Assembly: GCA_002682825.1 (NCBI GenBank)
Contig: NOKP01000010.1
Location: forward strand, 62,001 to 126,000
Length of the DNA stretch: 64,000 nt
Direction of reading: 5' to 3'
From: Neonectria sp. B-13
Lineage: Eukaryota > Ascomycota > Sordariomycetes > Hypocreales > Nectriaceae
How positions within the stretch are numbered: the first letter of the stretch is position 1; the number at the start of each line of letters is the position of its first letter. Both the position numbers and the translations under genes were made by a program. The notes under the pieces are model-generated. The model saw nothing but the letters and a program-made list of their open reading frames with translations, did no database searches and was not told the origin of the DNA. This document shows, in pieces, positions 58,901 through 64,000 of this stretch.

Positions 58901-60505
58901 GAAGGGCCCATCAGCGACAATCTGCGAGGGGATGTACCCCTCAAGGACTTTGCGCGATCAACAACCGCCAAAGTGGCAAATGACTCCATCTCTCAAGTAC
59001 AACATGATGAGGCAGTCGGCGAGGTTGATGATCTATCTAGAGAACGTGATGACGAGACGGACATTTGGGAGTTCGAAGCGGAGCGGACAACGCCTCGCAC
59101 AACTCGCCAGCAGCCGTTCGGGAACAAGCGGCGTGCTTTGCCAAGTCCCTGGACGAAGGAAGACACGCAAAGACCGCAGAGAGATGCTTCCCCAACTTCA
59201 CAACGAGAGGAAGCGCCACCTGCCGAAGACCTTGCGCCTAACTCTGCGAGGACAGCGGAGGCTGCTCTAGAGGAAGCTCAGATGGATGACTATTCATTAC
59301 TCGCTCAGAGACAAGCTGCCAAACAGCCACAAGAGGCGCCACAGTCGGTCAACAAAGCCAGGCGATTCGACCTCTCCTCTTTCTTCTCGTCTCCAGCGGC
59401 CATTCCTGGCATGCTGGCAGAGAAGTTCCTCCCCGCCAAAACAACACCAGGCTTCGGAGCAAGGCCGACTCAACCAGAGCCGATTCGAGCGGCGCCTGCT
59501 CTACTTACTAGCTCCATGTTCCCTCAAGTTGCGCAGAAGGAGTTCCAGCCGCGGAACAGCCCTCGCAAAGAACTCTTCTCCCCTGCTAAGGTCGCCCAGA
59601 AGGAGGTCCAGTCGCGGAACAGTCCGCGTAAAGATCCATTCTCCCCTCGCGCTACTGAACCGCGGCCAAGGCTAGAAGAGCAAGTCTCATCACCGCAGCA
59701 AGCACCTGAAGAGTCTGAGATGCCGTCTGTCGCCCAGAAGCAGAACTTCACCCCCCGGCCCAAGCAGCCTGGCACGGGCTTCTTCAAGTCCTCAACCCAG
59801 TCCGCTGCGCCAACTCCGCCGCGAATGCAGCTGTCACACGCGGATATCCAGCGATGGCAGCATGAGACCTCCGTGGCTAGTGAATCTCCCGAGGCGTCTG
59901 GGACGCTTCTGCGACCTCTTCCCGCAAAGAATGCCTCGCCTAGCAAGTCGAGTTTGCGCTCACCTCTGAAGCCTCATACTCCCGGACGCGTGGTCGAATT
60001 TACGAGCAGCGTCCTGTCGCCAGTAGAACAAGCAAAGGTCCGTCAGATGCGTCGGCTCTCCAACGCGTCAGCATCGCAGCCCGCTCCTCCCCCACAGCGA
60101 CGACCTCCCCATACGGTCGACAAGGAGAACCATGGCGCTACGGACATCTCCATGTCTGATGCGTCGCCCCTGGCCAAGACTCCACGGCCCGAGCCACTAT
60201 CGCAGTCCGTCTGGACCCGGCAGCACTGGCTCCTGCTGGATGAGCTACTTCAGTTGCGGCGGGCGGGCCCGTATGAGCTGAATCACGAGCGCCGCGCGGA
60301 CAAATACCTCGGCAAGACGGTTAAGAGCCACGGCGAGGCTATGGTGCTCGAGCAGTGGCACCTGGACTGCGTGGATGCCTTCAAGGCAGCAGTTGGCGGG
60401 TGGGACGAGGCTACGCTGGTCAAGAGGCTGTTCGCGTTGATCCTCGGAGAGGAGAGGAGGAGCAGAGGCTTCGTAGAGAAGCCTTCACGAGTTATGTTTC
60501 ACTGA
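55937..60505 (+). CDS. Large AT-hook nuclear protein with acidic repeats
   Basis: Intronless, 1522 residues from the chosen start MSSPDPLNDSDEEA. Open sequence continues upstream to 55613, but it lacks the family look, so the start at 55937 is an inference. Four AT-hooks bind the minor groove of AT-rich DNA: RRGRPRK (121-127), RRGRPPK (192-198), RRGRPPK (223-229) and RRGRPPK (252-258). The last three sit in ~30-residue repeats with QPEVQPTPKS linkers. Early conserved block: SPRKQMFELEVG and SPQKLLVTVE. A Glu-rich acidic tract lies at roughly 600-700, and a ~21-residue tandem repeat (VAQKE...NSPRK) near 1200-1238. The C-terminal ~100 residues form a conserved-looking domain (WTRQHWLLLDELLQLRR, LGKTVKSHGEAM, WHLDCVDAFKAAVGGW, LVKRLFALILGEE). 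I recall fungal homologs labelled AT DNA binding protein, without a settled role. Confidence 0.85.
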   Translation: MSSPDPLNDSDEEAIIEPSSAHRATRSVTRSLRSDRYFARDTSPRKQMFELEVGDNRSPQKLLVTVETEGATATVPDGARRKLFQSPSPLNMIRQHERATTTTVPLKETIEEEDPNATPKRRGRPRKSNGTPIPGAGMKRRAGTPIKRTPRRPRMTKSADLDGELDLGLPEPQPEPQPKPQPEPQPTPKSARRGRPPKNRITELDDGLELGQPEVQPTPKSARRGRPPKIRVTESGGGPGQPEAQPTPSSKRRGRPPKNRIAEPSSELGIESSRGITSTTRGRGRQAVIPEDLMEMTNEAVDFAPNDDIEPQEDNEVTLVIAPSETGASEGPIGVVAEPASEADSDIWMATLDDEPNPRAANRTTQSAPAASSEPEADTSQAGDYGYLAPAASDISSDDEPPSESGPRGNDTIAQGEDFSMIFMDSLPSIQELRSSVRMPVENDYGEETSLIINNTLESLRQSLQKRDESDMNMETAEAPGQFSPALIETTPAEPRQASIRPPMTFSPNRNLSPRWLRSPRRGNSSPLRHQVLKFKARQTDDNAQNGAEGTIERQEVPSPEQRMASGHLNEGESNMYDDSFSEIPQDVLQAATPRRPQTTTRNEDLTNEEPSDEEPLEEESLEQEVLPKQPFQEQPFQEQSLQEEPVEEEYTEEDYVEEEHMENDYMEEEPLQEEYVEQERVEEEGTVEKEPMVDEPTEEDQEMEDEQPSQHIEDQSVPETASNLSIISRSDGRLPTPDDTPPQIEAQAEDQGKSTQTSQASQASVGAISPETSSPLAVSARRSQVVPEIVEEMVDDLEEELPRVSEPEPSKLWLGSHKPRPEVTPVNQMTSPLQDPQSLAPETAQEKISRPLLSPIVRAGRALQSVTSDPPSPEPREHQLRSPFRSSVPRELGPPTLDTQTIRRKSMSPRRPLSFPRANSNPPSSQLYEDPFGSDSRHTGQLSFMEALERSTGNRSSQRTQSSPSESLASSMRITPPDDVAMSWVANEGPISDNLRGDVPLKDFARSTTAKVANDSISQVQHDEAVGEVDDLSRERDDETDIWEFEAERTTPRTTRQQPFGNKRRALPSPWTKEDTQRPQRDASPTSQREEAPPAEDLAPNSARTAEAALEEAQMDDYSLLAQRQAAKQPQEAPQSVNKARRFDLSSFFSSPAAIPGMLAEKFLPAKTTPGFGARPTQPEPIRAAPALLTSSMFPQVAQKEFQPRNSPRKELFSPAKVAQKEVQSRNSPRKDPFSPRATEPRPRLEEQVSSPQQAPEESEMPSVAQKQNFTPRPKQPGTGFFKSSTQSAAPTPPRMQLSHADIQRWQHETSVASESPEASGTLLRPLPAKNASPSKSSLRSPLKPHTPGRVVEFTSSVLSPVEQAKVRQMRRLSNASASQPAPPPQRRPPHTVDKENHGATDISMSDASPLAKTPRPEPLSQSVWTRQHWLLLDELLQLRRAGPYELNHERRADKYLGKTVKSHGEAMVLEQWHLDCVDAFKAAVGGWDEATLVKRLFALILGEERRSRGFVEKPSRVMFH
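59527..59650 (+). repeat. In-frame ~60-bp tandem repeat in the AT-hook gene
   Basis: Two diverged copies coding VAQKEFQPRNSPRKELFSP and VAQKEVQSRNSPRKDPFSP, about 21 residues apart. The SPRK motifs inside resemble CDK-type phosphorylation sites. Confidence 0.85.
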
Positions 60506-60792
60506 AGTTAGGAAAAGTCGGTGTTTTTAGATTCATTGCGCAGGCGTTGTGTTGTTTTGAGATACCACGTCAGTATCATTTACATCCCCGTACTTTACTT
60601 AAATGTACTAGTAGGGAGACTTCCCTCATTCGTTCATGTGCTGCACCACAAAGAGCAGTTGGCATCAACCAGAAACAACCAGAAACAACCAGCGGTGAAA
60701 TGATTAGTGTAGGCGAGTCCGTCCCTCTTGAAACGCCTAATCTACTGTGCCGTATTACAATACACAATGCCCCGCTGTCGTAATCTTCCCAT
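60506..60792. other. Convergent 3' flank, AT-hook gene / RPN6
   Basis: Less than 300 bases between two converging stop codons; contains a CAACCAGAAA doublet. No gene. Confidence 0.6.
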
Positions 60793-62183
60793 CTATTCAA
60801 GCATAGAGGCCTGGTTCGTGTACAATACATCCACCACGCTGCTCAACTTGTCAATCGTCGCCAGAGCCGCATCGTACGACTCGTCCCGGTGCGTCTCATC
60901 AAAGATGATGAGGCAGCCCGCACCCTGGTCCAATACACCAATGATGACCTTGTCGAGAATCATCTGGGACAGCTTCCGTTCCACCTGCTGGGTATCCAAA
61001 CCAACCATCTTGGCGATGTGGTCAATCTCAACGCGCGAGAAAGGCTCGATGACCTTGATGAGGTTCTGTTCTAGCATGGCATCGTAGAGACGGCGGAGAT
61101 GGTTGCGGATGAAGGCATCGCTGCCGAGCTCGTAGCGGTACGAGGACAGGGCCCGTTCGTACTCCTCCAGCGATCGGTTCGAATGCGCCCGGGCAATGGC
61201 CTTCATGGCCTCGAGGTTCTGACCGGCGTACTTCAGCGCCTGCTTCGAGGTCATGAGCTGGTTGACGTCGTCGACAAGATTCAGCATGATCTTGCAGAGG
61301 AGCATGTATTGCAGGGCAGCCTGAGCCTTAACGCTCTCATCTTGGGAGTGATATCCATCGAGGGCCTCGATGAAATAAGAAAATGCAGTGTTGAAGTCCT
61401 TGTCCTCAGCATGGAGCATGCCACTCTGCATATCGAGGTTGGCCTGTAGCATCGGAGGCGTGTAGACGCTGGCGGCGCTGGTTCGTGCGCTGGTCAAGGC
61501 GGCGCGGGACTTGGGGATGTTGCCGAGGGCGTGGTAGACTCTCGACTCGAGTAACTGGACTTCGACGAGTCGCAGCTTGTCGTCGAGGCGCTTGAGCTCA
61601 CGGAGGAGGCCATTGATGAGACCGAGGGCTTCATAGTAGGCCTGCTTGGTCATCTGCAGGGCGACAAGGCGGACCTCGAGGTCCTGGCGCTGGAAGGCAC
61701 GGCGCTCGGCGGTAGCCCATTCTATGCAGTCCTTGGTGACGGCGATCTCGGTCTCAGTGCTGTCGGGGATATCCTTGAAAAGGTCAAGCAGTTTGCGGAC
61801 TACGTCACCGAGTTAGCAAAGAAGCCCAAAACCTGCGGGGCAAGCAGCCCAGGGTATAGAAACTTACCCAGCTTGGACGACTTGGCCTTGGCAAAGGAAG
61901 AGAAGACCGATCGGCTCTCCTTGACTAGAGTTACTAGCTCCTGTGATTTCCTGCTCTGCCGTCAGCGGAGGGATGCCAACTCTGGGGATGGCAGTGCGCA
62001 CTTCTCGTCTCGGTACAGCTCGCCCAAGCTTATCAAAGCGGCCTCATACTCGCGAGTGGCAGCGTCAGACGTCGCACTAGGTGCCTTGGTGGTGATTTCC
62101 TTGTAGATAGCCTCAGCCTTTCGGGGGTCTGTTTTGGCGAGCTTCTGGGCTTCCTGGACCCTCGCAGATTCGCCCGCCGCCAT
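60793..62183 (-). CDS. RPN6: 26S proteasome lid subunit Rpn6 (PSMD11)
   Basis: Model: exons 62183..62002, 61950..61868, 61799..60793; 423 residues, the family length. Rpn6 clamps the proteasome lid to the base and core. Evidence: an N-terminal helical-repeat array (AREYEAALISLGELYRDEKKSQELV, VFSSFAKAKSSKLVRKLLDLF, CIEWATAERRAFQRQDLE, LLESRVYHALGNIPKSRAALTSART, MQSGMLHAEDKDFNTAFSYFIEA). Then comes the PCI domain with its winged helix (YRYELGSDAFIRNHLRRLYDAML, VEIDHIAKMVGLDTQQVERKLSQMILDKVIIGVLDQ). A C-terminal helix follows (DAALATIDKLSSVVDVLY). Introns are GTGCGC...GCAG and GTAAGT...GTAG with a CTAAC branch point, phases 2 and 1. The start at MAAGESARVQ has a typical context. It shares a 494-base divergent promoter with MGE1. 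Confidence 0.95.
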
Positions 62184-62677
62184 CGTGAAGGAGGTGCTTG
62201 CGCGTGTTGTGGAAAGGGCGGTCGTGGGGATTGGCGTATTTGCGTCACAGTCGTAGGGCGCGGGTGAGTTGTCGAGAATTGATAAGGGCGGAATGCGTCG
62301 TCGTGTTGTTGGATTTGGTTCGTTGGCGAGGCAGACGACAGCAAGCTCCAGCCTTCCCTCCAGGTTGCCAGCGCGCGACGTAGGCCAGCGGAAAAACGGG
62401 GCCCGGAGCAGTAGATTCACAAGCACTGGTTGGATAAAACTCCCCGAGCAAGGGAAGCGGGCTATTGTTGATCCGCTTGGCTACGTACCAAGAGCTCCCC
62501 AGCGGCCGTAGCCGGCGACCCTTCGTCATGCCGACAGCTAAAATTTCAAAGACTCCAGAACCTTCGGGATACTCAAGCCACTTTTACCCCCCCAACAACC
62601 AGCGTCCACCACCACAACTTCCGTCATTGTCCTCGGATCTACTTCTCCCACGCTCCAATATTCTCACAGCATTCACA
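62184..62677. promoter_or_regulatory. Divergent promoter region RPN6 / MGE1
   Basis: 494 bases between two protein-quality-control genes that start back to back. It holds a heat-shock-element-like site near the MGE1 side (listed separately). A shared control by proteotoxic stress is plausible but not shown. Confidence 0.6.
62558..62570 (+). promoter_or_regulatory. Heat-shock-element-like site upstream of MGE1
   Basis: GAA-cc-TTC-gg-GAt: two perfect inverted GAA units and a third unit with two of three bases, at the 5-base spacing HSF needs, about 110 bases before the MGE1 ATG. The match is short, so chance is possible. Confidence 0.35.
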
Positions 62678-63465
62678 ATGTTCCGCCAGGCCATTTCTTC
62701 TTCATCTCGCGCCCTGCGCGCCGCTCCCCGAGCCGCTGCTACCCGTCCCTTCATCCAATCGCAATTCCAAGCAGCCCCCGCCTTCACCCTACGAGCAGCC
62801 CAGCCGGCTACGTCGAGATGGTACAGCGATGCAAAGGAGGCTGAGGCCAGCAAGACTGCTGAGGGGGTCAAGTCCGAGAACAAGGAGGCAGGCGCCGAGC
62901 CTGATGCCGTTGCCGAGCTGAAGAAAGCCCTCGAGACCAAGGATGCCGAGGCCCGGGACTGGAAGGTTCGTTTTAGTTCGCAACCCCAATTGGCCCTCAT
63001 ATACTGACTATGAATGTTCAGGACAAGTGCCTCCGCACCGTCGCCGACTTCCGCAACCTCCAGGAGCGTACCACACGTGATGTCAAGACTGCTCGAGACT
63101 TCGCCATCCAGAAATTCGCCAAGGACCTGGTCGACAGCGTCGATAACCTCGACCGCGCCTTAACCATGGTTCCTACCGAGAAGCTGACCGCCGAGGACCG
63201 ACCCGAGCACCTCCAGGATTTCGCCAACCTGTACGAGGGCCTCAAGATGACTGAGGGCATCCTTATGACCACCCTCAAGAAGCACGGTCTCGAGCGACTA
63301 AGCCCCGAGGGTGAGAAGTTCAACCCCAACGAGCAGGAGGCCACTTTCATGGCTCCCCAGCATGACAAGGAGGACAACACCGTCTTCTTGGTCCAGCAGA
63401 AGGGCTTCAAGCTCAACGGCCGGGTGCTACGTGCTGCCAAGGTCGGTGTCGTCAAGAACAATTAA
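62678..63465 (+). CDS. MGE1: Mitochondrial GrpE nucleotide exchange factor Mge1
   Basis: Model: exons 62678..62965 and 63022..63465; 243 residues. Mge1 releases ADP from mitochondrial Hsp70 (Ssc1) in the matrix during protein import and folding. Residues 1-~45 are a classic targeting presequence (MFRQAISSSSRALRAAPRAA, Arg/Ser/Ala rich, no acids), ending near SRWYS. Then comes an acidic, Lys/Glu-rich coiled coil (VAELKKALETKDAEARDWKDKCLRTVADFRNLQERT) typical of the GrpE dimer helix, and FAIQKFAKDLVDSVDNLDRAL. The beta-rich head (GLERLSPEGEKFNPNEQEATFM, DNTVFLVQQKGFKLNGRVLRAAKVGV) carries the GrpE signature. Intron 62966..63021 (GTTCGT...TTCAG, 56 bp, CTGAC branch point) is in phase 0. Start context: CACAATGTTC. 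Confidence 0.96.
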
Positions 63466-63850
63466 GCATATGTCTTTAAGCCATGATGGCGTGTAATACT
63501 ACGGGGTATCGGTTGGCGTTGGCTTGAAATGTATACTGCTCCTCTCATGATGGTCGTTTCGTTGCATGGCGGTTACAATTGCCTTGGACAAAAAAGGTTG
63601 TTGATGGGAAACCTTGTACACAATACATGTATAACATGCGAAAGTCGGGGCGGACAGGAAGCCGCTTCTAATATATGACCTTGAATGCTTCATGAATCAT
63701 TCTTATTCCTTGGCCTCCTGTATGGGGATGTTCTCTGTGTTCATTACTGTATATTGGCTAGTGTATGAGCATCGATTTCAAGGCGCAGTGTGTAACAATC
63801 CATGGCCTTATCCAATAGTACGCAATAATACAATATAATACAAAGGCTAG
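63466..63850. other. 3' flank of MGE1
   Basis: AT-rich 3' flank with several ACAATA and AATAATA-type elements suitable for polyadenylation. No gene apparent until the possible frame at 63851. Confidence 0.6.
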
Positions 63851-64000
63851 CTAGAAGAAATTACCAACTACAATAACCTCTTGACTGGGCGTCTTCCGTG
63901 GGCTCTTTATTTCCTCAAGTTCCTCATTTCTCACAATCGTAAACACTCCTCCAGTCTTTGTCCCTGATTCACAACTGTGGCGCTGGAAAGCCAACTTTCT
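63851..64000 (-). CDS. Possible C-terminus of a minus-strand gene (cut by window edge)
   Basis: Reading the minus strand from the right edge gives 49 uninterrupted codons ending in TAG at 63853..63851. They include HSCESGTKTGGVFTIVRNEE and LEEIKSPRKTPSQEV. The composition is protein-like (hydrophilic, with an SPRK motif), but 150 bases open by chance is not rare. If real, it is convergent with MGE1, like most neighbours here. No family recognised. Confidence 0.35.
   Translation of the reverse strand, partial: RKLAFQRHSCESGTKTGGVFTIVRNEELEEIKSPRKTPSQEVIVVGNFF

Noticed and set aside
1..64000. Biosynthetic gene cluster, CRISPR array, or complete transposon
   Set aside because: No polyketide synthase, NRPS, terpene cyclase, transposase, reverse transcriptase or regular spaced repeats were seen. 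The oxidoreductases and regulators are scattered among housekeeping genes.

Overview
This window looks like a nuclear chromosome segment of a filamentous ascomycete, most likely a Sordariomycete. The evidence is: genes split by many short GT-AG introns (about 43-120 bp, with CTRAY-type branch points), compact mixed-strand gene pairs, and the gene families present (Zn2Cys6 regulator, TM-RING protein, Asl1-type GH128 glucanase, fungal 7-TM protein, fungal LtrA protein). There is also a dispersed single 5S rRNA gene rather than an rDNA array. No operons, CRISPR arrays or prokaryotic features are present.

Layout. Left edge to 8 kb: the 5' end of an aldo/keto reductase (-), a 5S rRNA-like gene (about 1275-1393, +), a small two-helix membrane protein, a GFO/IDH/MocA dehydrogenase of the D-xylose/dihydrodiol dehydrogenase type, and the tRNA wobble methyltransferase TRM9. 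8-26 kb: a Myb/SANT protein (-), then about 10.8 kb with no gene I can support but many microsatellites. This is followed by tubulin cofactor B and an AT-richer gene-free stretch. 26-38 kb: a membrane-anchored RING-H2 ubiquitin-ligase-like protein, about 6 kb without a gene, a ten-exon 7-TM protein with an apparent 3-nt micro-exon, and a secreted GH128 glucanase (-). 38-46 kb: about 5.3 kb without a gene, then a Zn2Cys6 regulator. 46-64 kb is dense: a conserved fungal unknown, an LtrA-like membrane protein (-), ATP synthase epsilon, NatC subunit Mak10, a PMP47/Ant1-type carrier (-), a large AT-hook nuclear protein, proteasome lid subunit Rpn6 (-), mitochondrial GrpE (Mge1), and possibly the 3' end of another gene at the right edge (-).

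The genes are mostly housekeeping (translation fidelity, protein N-acetylation, proteasome, mitochondrial import and ATP synthesis) mixed with regulators and cell-wall or membrane proteins. I see no biosynthetic cluster. Short divergent intergenic regions (LtrA/ATP15, carrier/AT-hook, RPN6/MGE1) are likely shared promoters. Exon structures were built by hand from splice consensus, frame continuity and remembered family sequence. They should be read as models, not as transcript evidence.
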